Shown: positions 44,308 through 53,519, numbered from the stretch's first letter. The stretch is 64,000 bases of DNA from Neoalteromonas facilis (GCF_002807665.1 NZ_PEAY01000004.1:248001-312000), one strand, 5' to 3'. Translations and numbers: made by a program. Notes: generated from the letters alone by a model not told the origin.

Positions 44308-44367
44308 TTGTACTATATGTACTACTAATACAATAGGTTATATGTATTACTAATGCAAGTAGTACAA
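44308..44367. promoter_or_regulatory. Probable GntR/YtrA operator region
   Basis: Two direct repeats TATATGTACTACTAATACAA (44314-44333) and TATATGTATTACTAATGCAA (44339-44358) are spaced 25 bases apart. They are framed by the inverted pair TTGTACTA (44308-44315) and TAGTACAA (44360-44367). It lies between the divergent starts of the small membrane gene and gntR. Confidence 0.6.
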
Positions 44368-44426
44368 TTAAATGAATTGTGCTAATCTGTCTAAATGTGA
44401 GGGTATTCGTGTGTTGCAGAGGAAAA

Positions 44427-44798
44427 ATGAATATTGCGATTGATGAAAATTCTGATGTACCCATCTATCGACAAATAGTCGAACAAGTCAAAGATGGTGT
44501 GGCTTCAGGGGCGCTAACCGGGGGGACTCAATTGCCTTCAATTCGCCAAATTGCGAATGAGGCTGATGTTAATCCAAACACGGTTGCCAAGGCGTTTAAA
44601 ATTTTAGAACGAGATCAGGTGATTATCTCTAAAGGCTTCCGCGGAACATTCATAAAGCCCAGTGCTAGCGAACATTTAGATGAAAACATGCAATCAAAAG
44701 TTGAACAGGAACTTCAATCTGCAATAGACAAGCTGAGAAAGTTTGGTGCTATTGATTCTGAAATCCGCAATAGTTTTAATTCGATTATGAAAGGTTGA
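44427..44798 (+). CDS. GntR family regulator, YtrA subfamily
   Basis: The ATG at 44427 with GAGGAAAA upstream is preferred over an earlier frame start at 44379. The 123-residue protein is the short YtrA type: a winged helix (VPIYRQIVEQVKDGVASGALTGG and LPSIRQIANEADVNPNTVAKAFKILERDQVI) plus a small C-terminal helical part without a ligand domain. YtrA regulators repress adjacent transporter or membrane genes. It is coupled with the following membrane gene and divergent from the small membrane protein and hydrolase. Confidence 0.9.
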   Translation: MNIAIDENSDVPIYRQIVEQVKDGVASGALTGGTQLPSIRQIANEADVNPNTVAKAFKILERDQVIISKGFRGTFIKPSASEHLDENMQSKVEQELQSAIDKLRKFGAIDSEIRNSFNSIMKG

Positions 44799-44809
44799 GG
44801 CACGATTTC

Positions 44810-45625
44810 ATGATGCCTTCTCCAGTTAGCATTGTTTACCTTGCTGTGCTTGCTCAAGCGTGTGTTATATCGTTCATATGTGCATCAAGATGGGTACAAA
44901 CTCAGCTCGACCTATTTAAACAATATCCACCAAGTGCCTACCCTCATTTTTATGTATTCTCGTTACAGACGGAGATAGTACATATCATTGTACGTATCAT
45001 GCTGGACATCATTTCTATTATGCTCATTGGGGTAGGAGTATACCTCGACTATGCGCACCAGATGAGTTTCTACAGCTTCTGGGTAATATGCACCGCTATT
45101 CAGCTTACTCCTTCACTTTATTCACTATTGGTTTTACAGCTGGCGAGTAAGCGTCGGGCGAAAATCATAACAAGACAGAGCAAAAGCGTATCGATAGTAC
45201 ATCGAAGCGTGTTTGACCACTTATCCATTTCGTACTTGTTTTTATTGGTGCTATCAATTTTGTTGACGCTGAATATCATCTTTTCAAACGATCAGTTGGC
45301 ATTGATCAAGAAGCTGGGTTTAGCGGGCCTGTTTGTGGCAACAAATGGACTATTATTTTGGCAAATTTATAAGGCCATTTACGGTAAATCTGCAGACAAG
45401 CTCATCAATCAAGACGATAAAACTGAAAAGCGTAGGCAGGATGTACAACGCAGCTTTATTGGCATAGCAGCCTCAGTTGTTATCTTTTCACTATTGGGTT
45501 TACACACTGCGGATACGGCTGTGCAGGGTGTATGGCTTATATTGCCATTAAGTTTATTTGTGCAAATGGCGGTTTATCATCGCAGTAAGCGTTGGCATGC
45601 CGACGATATGGCAGTTTATCAATAA
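44810..45625 (+). CDS. Membrane protein coupled to the GntR regulator
   Basis: The ATG at 44810 has GAGG upstream; a TTG at 44795 would add five residues and overlap gntR. The 271-residue product has about six hydrophobic segments and basic cytoplasmic loops (SKRRAKIITRQSKS and DDKTEKRRQD). It is not recognisable as an ABC-2 permease, and no ATPase is near, although YtrA partners often are ABC systems. Probably an inner-membrane protein controlled by the regulator upstream. Confidence 0.75.
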   Translation: MMPSPVSIVYLAVLAQACVISFICASRWVQTQLDLFKQYPPSAYPHFYVFSLQTEIVHIIVRIMLDIISIMLIGVGVYLDYAHQMSFYSFWVICTAIQLTPSLYSLLVLQLASKRRAKIITRQSKSVSIVHRSVFDHLSISYLFLLVLSILLTLNIIFSNDQLALIKKLGLAGLFVATNGLLFWQIYKAIYGKSADKLINQDDKTEKRRQDVQRSFIGIAASVVIFSLLGLHTADTAVQGVWLILPLSLFVQMAVYHRSKRWHADDMAVYQ

Positions 45626-45636
45626 CGCTTAAATGG

Positions 45637-45673
45637 AAGTGCATCGATCGAATAAACCATCGATGCACTTTTG
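45637..45673. terminator. Bidirectional terminator
   Basis: AAGTGCATCGAT and ATCGATGCACTT pair perfectly over 12 bases with a ten-base loop, followed by TT. It lies between two convergent stops (45625 and 45680). Confidence 0.75.
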
Positions 45674-45679
45674 CAGCTG

Positions 45680-46630
45680 TTACGAATGAGTTTGCTTTTG
45701 AACCATCATTTCAACGAAGTATTCAATGCTGGAATCAAAGTCCTGATATTGCATTTGATAGAGTGGTGCTAATGTGCCCCGTATCTTCAATTGGATATCA
45801 GTGAGTGACTCTTTGCGTTTTACGGCGCTAACGATGCTATCCCATGCCCTCGTTAGAAATTGAATGTCACGGACAATGGAATCTAGGTTGGTGATATCAC
45901 CGTGGCCGGTCAAAACATATTTAGGTTCAAGGCTAGCGACGTGTTCAAGCGTTTTTATAAGATGAGGCACATCGCCGCGGGGCGTCATTATTGGAAGCCA
46001 CTGTGAATTCATATTGTCACCGCCGATCACAATGGCTTGTTGTGGCAACCAGAGCAATAAATCGCCTGGAGAGTGCCCGTCGCCAGACAATAAGAACTGT
46101 ACTTCTACCTCACCAAACATACGGGATTGGTTCCTTGGAATGAAATGTGTGGGGTATGTAAGCTTGGGTGAGCCTGTTTTCCCATTGGTCATACGAGAAA
46201 ATGCCTTTACATCCATTTCACCGTCAATTTTCATGGTTGCCAGTGACGTTGGTGTGGATATAATTTCGGCGCCGAGCGCTGCAAAGGCTTGGTTACCCAA
46301 CCAGTGATCAGCATGACTGTGTGAATTCACAACCCAGCGAATAGGCTTGTCAGTAACGCTTTTTACCGCCTCGATAATCGCTTTTCCAATGATGGAAGAT
46401 GAGCCTGTATCGACAACTAACACGCCGTCATTTGTAACGACAAAATGACTATTTGAGTTCCAGCCCCAGTTATCTTCGGTTGGCCGTCCGTAATGGGGCG
46501 AAATAATACTGTAAACATTATCTTGAACGGATACGGCAGATAAGGTGAGTTCGTTCTCTGCTGCGCTGGCTGGACAAATACTTACAATAGCCGCAATCAG
46601 TGCGCTGTTAAATACTACATGTAATTTCAA
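45680..46630 (-). CDS. Exported metallo-beta-lactamase-fold hydrolase
   Basis: The TTG at 46630 is preferred because TAGGAG precedes it and it opens into a signal peptide (MKLHVVFNSALIAAIVSICPASAA); an upstream ATG at 46696 would add 22 charged residues. The 316-residue product has metal ligands in WVVNSHSHADHWLGN, the Asp in IVIGGDNMNS, and the His in LTGHGDI. It resembles the MBL gene at 41471 in layout but not closely in sequence. Probably a secreted esterase, lactonase or quinoprotein-type hydrolase; substrate unknown. Confidence 0.85.
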   Translation of the reverse strand: MKLHVVFNSALIAAIVSICPASAAENELTLSAVSVQDNVYSIISPHYGRPTEDNWGWNSNSHFVVTNDGVLVVDTGSSSIIGKAIIEAVKSVTDKPIRWVVNSHSHADHWLGNQAFAALGAEIISTPTSLATMKIDGEMDVKAFSRMTNGKTGSPKLTYPTHFIPRNQSRMFGEVEVQFLLSGDGHSPGDLLLWLPQQAIVIGGDNMNSQWLPIMTPRGDVPHLIKTLEHVASLEPKYVLTGHGDITNLDSIVRDIQFLTRAWDSIVSAVKRKESLTDIQLKIRGTLAPLYQMQYQDFDSSIEYFVEMMVQKQTHS

Positions 46631-46908
46631 AATGACTCCTAGTCGTGTAACGCCAACTAACCGTATTGGGTCCTTAGCGTGTTTGAAAGACCGCAAAACT
46701 TATATCAACAAATCTCATGTTTGCGTTTATTTTGAGCTCGGAAGCGGGGTTTTTGAGTTCAATTGACAGTGCTGATTTGCAGCGAAATGCTAGTCTGACA
46801 TTGGGTAAAACCATGCTCTATTCGCGGAAAATAAGGGCGATATAAATTGATTCTCGAATAACGACCTCCCGATATGATCGACATCAAGGTTAATTTCGTT
46901 TTAGTAGC

Positions 46909-49389
46909 ATGACTGCTGAGAGTAAATGCCTGCCGAAACAATTTGAGCGTTGGTTTAGTGCCAAGGGTTGGTCTTTGCGCGACTATCAACAGAAAATGTT
47001 GTCCGCTTATCAAAAGGGTCAATCAACCTTACTTATTGCACCGACAGGTGCGGGCAAAACTTTGAGCGGTTTGCTAGCGTCGCTAGTTGAGTTATCTCAA
47101 CATCCACAGCGTGGGCTTCATACGCTTTACATCTCTCCTCTGAAGGCGTTAACGCACGATATTGAACGTAATATTTTGCAGCCAATTGCAGATATGCAAT
47201 TAGATATTTCGGTTGAAACACGTACCGGTGACACGTCGAGCCATAAGCGCGCCCGGCAACGGAAGAATCCGCCAAATATGCTGTTGATAACGCCTGAATC
47301 GCTTATGTTAATGTTGTCCTATGCTGATGCGCCAAGCCTATTCGCAAAACTAAAATGCATAGTTGTGGATGAAGTGCATGCATTTGCGAATGGTAAGCGG
47401 GGCGACTTCACCAATTTAGCTTTGGCACAATTACGCCAACACGCCCCCAAATGCATAACCTTTGGGTTATCAGCTACTGTAGCGAAACCGGCTGAGTTAG
47501 CGGCTTGGTTAGGAAAAGTGGATCAACCCGCCAGCATATTGCAAGTCGACAATACTGTGCTCCCCAAAGTGTCAATCCTTGAATGTAAGGGGCGCATTCC
47601 GTTTGGTGGTTTTATGGCGAAATATGCGGTTGATGAAATCTACGCCGCTATTAAAGCCGTTGGTACAACCTTGGTATTTGTTAACACACGTGCGCAATGC
47701 GAGTTATTGTTTCAACTGTTATGGGAAGTGAACTCAGAAGCCCTGCCTATCGCGATTTACCACGGCTCCCTCAGCAAAGAGCAGCGCCGCAAAACCGAAG
47801 CTTTGGTGTCTCAAGGCAAGATCAGGGCTGTAGTCACTACGTCTGCATTGGAGCTGGGTATAGATTGGGGGGATGTTCAGCGCGTGATCCAAGTCGGAGC
47901 CCCAAAAGGTGTCAGTCGATTGCTCCAGCGCATTGGCCGAAGTAATCATCGCATGGATGAGCCTTCTGAAGCCTTCTTGGTACCCGCCAACCGATTTGAA
48001 GTATTAGAAAGTGAAGCCGCCATTAGGGCTATAACTCATCACCAGCTTGATGGAGAGCCTTTTATTCGTGGCGCATTGGACATTATTCCTCAATTCATTA
48101 TGAATGCAGTGTGCAGTGCACCTGCCACACCAGATAAAATATATAGGCTGGTGGTTCAATCCCCTGCATATGCAGCTTTGGAAAGGTCGGTTTTTGATGC
48201 GTTGTGGCAATTTACTGTAGATGGAGGGTATGCGCTAAGTGGCTATGAGCGTTACAGACGCCTCGATCCTCTAGGCGATGGACGCTACACGCCAGCCTCA
48301 AAACGCGTGATCCAACGCCATCGTCAGAATATAGGCACTATTGTTGAAGCCGGAAGGCTTAAAGTGAAGCGCCTACGTCGAGCCCATCAAGGGTCGGTTA
48401 TTGGTGAAGTGGAAGAATATTTCGCACAGCAATTGGTCAAGGGGGATACTTTTTACTTTGCCGGTGAAGTACTTCAATTTGAGGGCATTCGGGATATGTT
48501 TCTTGAAGCCAGGCCCAGTAAAGCGAAAGACCCCAAAATTCCGAGTTATGTAGGTGGGCAAATGCCAATGTCGACCTTCTTAGCAGAAGGTGTTCGAGCG
48601 TTGTTGGCAGACCCAAAACAATGGCCGCGCTTACCTGCCGATGTAAAAGAATGGCTTAATTTACAGGCTGAGTATTCACGCGTACCAGACACCAATACTA
48701 TCTTGATTGAACAGTTTCCCTATCGTAAAGCGCAATATACGTTGTTTTATACATTCGACGGACGTAAAGCCCACCAAACTCTCGGGATGTTGATCACGCG
48801 ACGAATGGAGAAAATGAGCCTGAAGCCATTGAGTTTTAGCATCACAGACTATGGTCTATCCGTATGTTCACTCAAGCCTGTACTTGCTGAACACATTCCG
48901 CAACTGTTTAACCCTGATATTCTGGGCGATGAATTAGAGGACTGGATGCTGGAATCCCCCATGTTAAAACGTTCTTTCAGGCATGTGGCCATGGTCAGTG
49001 GATTGATTGAACAGCAATATCATAGTCAGCGAAAATCGATGCGTCAGGTGACATTTTCCACCGACCTTATTTATGACACATTGCGCGCATACGATCCTGA
49101 CCACATTCTGCTACAAGTGACGCGAGAAGATGCCGAGCGGGAACTATTGGACCTCAGCCGTTTAGGCGACTTGTTGATCCGGTATGTAGGCAAAACGCAA
49201 TACATTGCGTTAGATAAAGTGTCGCCATTGGCAATTCCTATTGTACTGGATGTGCGCAGTGAACAAGTCAAAGGGGCGGGGCGAGAAGCATTATTGGAGC
49301 AAGCCAATTTGTATTTAGAGGCCGAGCAAATGATGGAAGAGGTGCGCGTATTGTTGTCTGAAGGTGATAGGAAAGCGACCCATGCATGA
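46909..49389 (+). CDS. Ligase-associated DEXH-box DNA helicase (Lhr-Core type)
   Basis: The 826-residue superfamily 2 helicase has Walker A LIAPTGAGKTLSGLLAS, motif II VVDEVHAFANGKRGDF, TFGLSATVA, and motif VI LLQRIGRSNHR. A long C-terminal domain includes KRLRRAHQGSVIGEVEEYFAQQL and FVFAGEVLQFEGIR-like parts, the Lhr-C region. This is the helicase of the ligase-associated DNA repair set. It overlaps pdeM by eight bases. Its ligase and exonuclease partners lie 21 kb upstream in opposite orientation. Confidence 0.92.
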   Translation: MTAESKCLPKQFERWFSAKGWSLRDYQQKMLSAYQKGQSTLLIAPTGAGKTLSGLLASLVELSQHPQRGLHTLYISPLKALTHDIERNILQPIADMQLDISVETRTGDTSSHKRARQRKNPPNMLLITPESLMLMLSYADAPSLFAKLKCIVVDEVHAFANGKRGDFTNLALAQLRQHAPKCITFGLSATVAKPAELAAWLGKVDQPASILQVDNTVLPKVSILECKGRIPFGGFMAKYAVDEIYAAIKAVGTTLVFVNTRAQCELLFQLLWEVNSEALPIAIYHGSLSKEQRRKTEALVSQGKIRAVVTTSALELGIDWGDVQRVIQVGAPKGVSRLLQRIGRSNHRMDEPSEAFLVPANRFEVLESEAAIRAITHHQLDGEPFIRGALDIIPQFIMNAVCSAPATPDKIYRLVVQSPAYAALERSVFDALWQFTVDGGYALSGYERYRRLDPLGDGRYTPASKRVIQRHRQNIGTIVEAGRLKVKRLRRAHQGSVIGEVEEYFAQQLVKGDTFYFAGEVLQFEGIRDMFLEARPSKAKDPKIPSYVGGQMPMSTFLAEGVRALLADPKQWPRLPADVKEWLNLQAEYSRVPDTNTILIEQFPYRKAQYTLFYTFDGRKAHQTLGMLITRRMEKMSLKPLSFSITDYGLSVCSLKPVLAEHIPQLFNPDILGDELEDWMLESPMLKRSFRHVAMVSGLIEQQYHSQRKSMRQVTFSTDLIYDTLRAYDPDHILLQVTREDAERELLDLSRLGDLLIRYVGKTQYIALDKVSPLAIPIVLDVRSEQVKGAGREALLEQANLYLEAEQMMEEVRVLLSEGDRKATHA

Positions 49390-50083
49390 GGCTACTCTTG
49401 AGCGACAAGTTGCACTTCGTTACTCACTGCCTGCTCGCTTGAAAGAACATTTATTCTTATTAAATGCCAGTGGCAGCCTGCTATGGCCGGCTCAGAAAAC
49501 GTTATTAGTGTCAGATCTTCATTTTGAAAAAGGCAGTTATTTGGCTCAGCAAGGAAACCCGATCCCTGGCTATGACAGCATTGCCACGCTAGATCGTTTG
49601 GCTGAGGATATCGCGATGTTTCAACCCGAAACGGTTATCTGTTTAGGGGATTCATTTCACGATATGAATGCTTGGACACGTATGGATAAACGTGATCGCA
49701 CAAGACTGGCTACCGTCGTCAAACAAGTCGAGCGATGGATATGGATAACCGGGAATCATGATCCTGATGTGCCAAATGCGTTGCCTGGTGATGTGAGTTC
49801 TGAATTGTTATTAGACAATATTGTATTCGCGCATGAACCATTGCAATCGTATGACGCTGATGCACAAATATTTGGTCATTTTCACCCCAAAGCAAACATT
49901 CGTGTCGCGCGTCATTCTGTGTCGGGGCGCTGCTTTATCGTCACTGATGACTTGTTGGTCATGCCGGCGTTTGGCGCATTTACTGGTGGTTTAGATGTAA
50001 ACGATTCGGCATTATGTCAGTGGGTATCACCTCAACAAAGACGACTGTTTATCATCAATCAAAATAAAATTTATGCAATGTAA
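49382..50083 (+). CDS. pdeM: Ligase-associated DNA endonuclease PdeM
   Basis: The ATG at 49382 with AGGAAAG upstream is preferred to a GTG at 49364. The 233-residue calcineurin-like phosphoesterase has metal sites SDLHFEKGSYLAQ, CLGDSFHD, ITGNHDPDVP, and FGHFHPKA. It is PdeM, the metallo-phosphoesterase of the ligase-associated repair set. It overlaps the helicase stop, so the two form one unit. The heptamer array follows 40 bases after its stop. Confidence 0.9.
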   Translation: MHEATLERQVALRYSLPARLKEHLFLLNASGSLLWPAQKTLLVSDLHFEKGSYLAQQGNPIPGYDSIATLDRLAEDIAMFQPETVICLGDSFHDMNAWTRMDKRDRTRLATVVKQVERWIWITGNHDPDVPNALPGDVSSELLLDNIVFAHEPLQSYDADAQIFGHFHPKANIRVARHSVSGRCFIVTDDLLVMPAFGAFTGGLDVNDSALCQWVSPQQRRLFIINQNKIYAM

Positions 50084-50121
50084 ATCAAATGTTTGAATTA
50101 TAAGAATATATGTTCTTTATT

Positions 50122-50433
50122 CTAAAAACTAAAAACTAAAAACTAAAAACTAAAAACTAAAAACTAAAAACTAAAAACTAAAAACTAAAAACTAAAAACT
50201 AAAAACTAAAAACTAAAAACTAAAAACTAAAAACTAAAAACTAAAAATCAAAAACTAAAAATCAAAAATCAAAAACTAAAAATCAAAAATCAAAAATCAA
50301 AAATCAAAAATCAAAAATCAAAAATCAAAAATCAAAAATCAAAAATCAAAAATCAAAAATCAAAAATCAAAAATCAAAAATCAAAAACCAAAAATCAGGA
50401 ATCAGGAATCAGGAATCAGGAATCAGGAATCAG
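50122..50433. repeat. Tandem heptamer array that changes unit sequence
   Basis: 44 uninterrupted seven-base units fill 50124-50431. In order they are 17 AAAAACT, a mixed stretch (AAAAATC, AAAAACT, AAAAATC, AAAAATC, AAAAACT), 15 AAAAATC, one AAAAACC, one AAAAATC and five AGGAATC. The strand has no G until the AGGAATC block. It lies after the pdeM stop and before the convergent aguB gene, outside any gene. Confidence 0.95.
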
Positions 50434-50656
50434 TACTCTGGACTCAAGCTCCAACATCTGCATAGCGGCATGACGTTTTTCGTCCGGCCATGATAAGACA
50501 ACGAGGGTAAAGCATAGTTAAGTGTGTTACCCATACGTATCGCAAGGGACATTAATAGAAGGATGTTTGGGGGGTAACTTTACCGGCAAGTGAGGGTATT
50601 AGTTGTCTCAGATTGGTTACAACCAATACCCGTATCTTTATTCATTCGAAAGTAAT
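50434..50656. other. Intergenic stretch after the heptamer array
   Basis: No gene is supported. GGGTATTAGTTGT (50594-50606) and ACAACCAATACCC (50619-50631) form a 13-position stem with one mismatch and a 12-base loop, just past the aguB stop. It has no T run on either side, so its terminator role is uncertain. Confidence 0.5.
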
Positions 50657-51568
50657 TTACGAGCGCCAACGCTTGGTTAGGTCTTCGTAAGCGTCTATAC
50701 GACGGTCTCTAAAGTACGGCCAAATACGTTTCACTGACTCGGTGCGTGTCATGTCGATTTCCACCATTAAAGTTTCTTCCTTATCCGCACTGGCATGAGC
50801 GAGGATTTCACCTTGTGGCCCGGCGATAAAGCTTTGCCCCCAAAATTCAATGCCATCTGTGTTATCGCCTGGGACTGCATCTGGTGAGGGCTCAAACCCT
50901 GTTCTGTTGGCAACAACAACGGGGACAGAGTTCGCTACAGCATGCGCGCGTTGTATAGTGTGCCACGCATCGTGTTGACGTAATTGCTCGGCTTTGTCGT
51001 CGTTTAAATCCCAGCCGATCGCGGTGGGGTAAAACAATATGTCGGCCCCAGCCATGCTCATCAAACGGGCTGCTTCTGGATACCACTGATCCCAGCAGAC
51101 AAGCACCCCAAGTTTACCAACCGATGTTTCAATCGGGTTGAAGCCTAAATCACCGGGCGTAAAGTAGAATTTCTCGTAGAAGCCTGGGTCGTCAGGGATA
51201 TGCATTTTTCGATACGTACCGGCAATGTCGGCGCTACGGTCAAATACAACCGCTGTGTTGTGATACAAGCCTGAGGCACGCTTTTCAAACAACGACGTAA
51301 CCAGAACGATATTGAGTTCATCTGCAAGCGCACCAAAAAACGCTGTTGCATCACCAGGGATAGGCTCTGCTAAATCAAAGGCATTTACGTCTTCGTTTTG
51401 GCAGAAATACAGCGTGCTGTGTAATTCCTGAAGCAATACGAGCTCACAACCCTTTGTTGCTAATTCGCGTACCCTGTCAGCACTTTTGTTCCAGTTAACG
51501 CTTTTATCATTACTTTCTACGGCTTGCTGCACAAGCCCAACGGTTAAACGTGCTGGTTTAGCTGACAT
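50657..51568 (-). CDS. aguB: N-carbamoylputrescine amidase
   Basis: The 303-residue nitrilase-family enzyme has the Glu-Lys-Cys triad: Glu48 in VLLQELHSTLYFCQ, Lys in YRKMHIPDDPGFYEKFYF, and Cys in LGVLVCWDQWYPEAARLM. FYEKFYFTPGD is characteristic of AguB, which hydrolyses N-carbamoylputrescine to putrescine, CO2 and ammonia. AAGGAG lies inside the end of aguA before its ATG; the genes overlap by 11 bases. Together they convert agmatine to putrescine. Confidence 0.95.
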   Translation of the reverse strand: MSAKPARLTVGLVQQAVESNDKSVNWNKSADRVRELATKGCELVLLQELHSTLYFCQNEDVNAFDLAEPIPGDATAFFGALADELNIVLVTSLFEKRASGLYHNTAVVFDRSADIAGTYRKMHIPDDPGFYEKFYFTPGDLGFNPIETSVGKLGVLVCWDQWYPEAARLMSMAGADILFYPTAIGWDLNDDKAEQLRQHDAWHTIQRAHAVANSVPVVVANRTGFEPSPDAVPGDNTDGIEFWGQSFIAGPQGEILAHASADKEETLMVEIDMTRTESVKRIWPYFRDRRIDAYEDLTKRWRS

Positions 51569-52622
51569 ATTCAGTGACTCCTTGAGTAAGCTGGTGTTGG
51601 ATTTCAGGCTTCAGTGTATCAACAGGCACTTGCATCGTAATACAATGTAAACTTCCATACTGTTGAACTAACGGGTAGCAATTCACGGGCACTACGGTAA
51701 AGGCTGGATAGGCTTGTTGAATGGCCGAGATTGCTTGCTCATCTTCCGCTTGGCCATATACAGGGCATAACACTGAATCATTGCAAATGAGATAGTTCGC
51801 ATATGAGGCGGGTAGTCTGTCGTTGTCTTCATTGAAGATCGCGGGTAACGGCAACTCAAACACATCGTGAGACGGAAAAGCTTGTTTGCATTCATCGACC
51901 AAATTAGACAAACCTTCATAATGACCATCGTCTGGACGATTGTGGCAACTTTGGATAACCAGTCCGCTATCTGGGGTATAACGCACTAATGTATCAATAT
52001 GTCCGTCTGTATCGTCGCCTTCCAAGTGTCCGTGCCTAAGAATAGTGGTTTGTGAACTTCCCAATATACGTGCAAATTCTGTACTGTATTGTGACGATGT
52101 CATCGCACCGTTTCGCTCCGGATTTGACAAGCACAATAATGTTGAAAGTAGATGGCCGTTTTGGTCAATTTCTAATGCACCGCCTTCACACACGACTGAA
52201 CTTGTTTTGATTTGGTGTTTACACAGTGCACTCAAATAGCGTTGATTAACCTCATTGTCACGTTGTGCATTAAACTTGTTACCCCAACCGTTGAATTGAA
52301 ATTCAACCGGCACACGTTTATTACCTTCGGCGACGGTTAAGAATGCATAGTCTCTTACCCATGTATCATTGTAGCGCGCGTCTAATAGTAATACATGCGC
52401 ACCGGCCAACGTCTCGCGAATGGCCGGTTTATCTTGCTCACGACATAGTAAAATAACACCTGCGCCAGCAGCATTAATCGCTTTGACTAGATCAGTATAG
52501 GTATTCACTACATCAGATAACCACGGTGCCCAATCTGTATTTTCATTGGGCCACGCGAGTATCACAGCTTCACATGGGGTCCATTCAGGAAGTAATGTTG
52601 CAGTCACGAACTTTGTATTCAC
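51558..52622 (-). CDS. aguA: Agmatine deiminase
   Basis: The 354-residue protein belongs to the peptidyl-arginine deiminase-like family. It has WTPCEAVILAWPNENTDWA near the N terminus, VCEGGALEIDQNGHLLST, the His in HLEGDDTDGHIDT and the catalytic Cys in YGSLHCITMQVP. It converts agmatine to N-carbamoylputrescine. The start is GTG with a poor ribosome binding site. It is the first gene of the aguA-aguB unit, 31 bases downstream of folM on the same strand. Confidence 0.94.
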   Translation of the reverse strand: MNTKFVTATLLPEWTPCEAVILAWPNENTDWAPWLSDVVNTYTDLVKAINAAGAGVILLCREQDKPAIRETLAGAHVLLLDARYNDTWVRDYAFLTVAEGNKRVPVEFQFNGWGNKFNAQRDNEVNQRYLSALCKHQIKTSSVVCEGGALEIDQNGHLLSTLLCLSNPERNGAMTSSQYSTEFARILGSSQTTILRHGHLEGDDTDGHIDTLVRYTPDSGLVIQSCHNRPDDGHYEGLSNLVDECKQAFPSHDVFELPLPAIFNEDNDRLPASYANYLICNDSVLCPVYGQAEDEQAISAIQQAYPAFTVVPVNCYPLVQQYGSLHCITMQVPVDTLKPEIQHQLTQGVTEYVS

Positions 52623-52653
52623 TTATCAATCGAAAACGCAATTATAACGCACT

Positions 52654-53361
52654 TTATTTTAAATGCCGCCCACCATCGAGATGCAAAGTTTGTCCGGTAA
52701 CAAAATCACTTTCCAGTAGATAAGCTACAGCCTTTACAACCTCTTGCGGGCCCGGGCAGATTTCTAAAATGGACTTTTTAATTGCCGATTGGCGATACTC
52801 CGCTGAGTCATGTTCATTAAACATCACCAAGGCAGGCGCGATGCTGTTGACTTTGACTTTTGGTGCTAACTTACTGGCAAATGAAAGTGTTAAGTTGTGC
52901 AGTGCGGCTTTACTCGCCGCATAAGCAATGTGTTTTTGACTACCCTTTTGTTGGACATAGTCCGTCATATGAATGATGTCTGTTACGGTATCCGTGGCGG
53001 TTAACAGGGATTCAAACGCTAGATTCATTTGGTAGGGAGCAGACGCGTGCACTTGCATCATCTTGTTAAACAATGCGGCATAGTCGCTTTCAGGTGTTTC
53101 CTTGTCCCAGTCAGAGGCATTGTGAATAACAGCGCGTAACGACGTCGTGTAAGCTTTGACCTGATCAATAGCGGCTTCAATACCGGATTGGGTCGAAAAA
53201 TCCGCCTCGATCATGTGTGCACCACGCGCAGATAATGCATCAACTGATGGTTTTCTGCGCCGGTATGTTATAATCACAGGGAAATCTTGTGCGATTAAGT
53301 GATCTGCAACAGCCAATCCGAGTCGCTGTGTGCCACCGGTAATCAAAACAGGTGATTTCAA
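52654..53361 (-). CDS. folM: Dihydromonapterin reductase
   Basis: The 235-residue short-chain dehydrogenase has a nucleotide-binding start VLITGGTQRLGLAVADHL, an Arg-rich NADPH-selecting stretch ITYRRRKPS, the Asn-Ala-Ser VIHNASDW, and a YAASKAALHNL active site (YxxxK). SIAPALVMFNEHD and FVTGQTLHLDGGRHLK match FolM, which makes tetrahydromonapterin. It is divergent from folE across 158 bases, as expected for pterin genes. Confidence 0.9.
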   Translation of the reverse strand: MKSPVLITGGTQRLGLAVADHLIAQDFPVIITYRRRKPSVDALSARGAHMIEADFSTQSGIEAAIDQVKAYTTSLRAVIHNASDWDKETPESDYAALFNKMMQVHASAPYQMNLAFESLLTATDTVTDIIHMTDYVQQKGSQKHIAYAASKAALHNLTLSFASKLAPKVKVNSIAPALVMFNEHDSAEYRQSAIKKSILEICPGPQEVVKAVAYLLESDFVTGQTLHLDGGRHLK

Positions 53362-53519
53362 TCAACGTATCCTTTTAGTGCGAATGCCGAAGGGGCATGT
53401 TGTGAAAGATGTAACGGTCAGTACGTGGATTATGGTGACATTGGTTTTTTTTGTGGTCAACTAATCCCAATTGCCAAGTTATTACGTATAACTGACTCAA
53501 GAGGAAACTGGGAAACGCT

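Noticed and set aside
44096-44353. Plus-strand open frame of 85 codons opposite the small membrane gene
   Set aside because: The minus-strand gene has AGGAG and a sensible start, and the plus-strand frame would run through the operator region and into the gntR promoter.
50122-50433. Possible CRISPR array
   Set aside because: The period is seven bases with no spacers of distinct sequence and no cas gene nearby.
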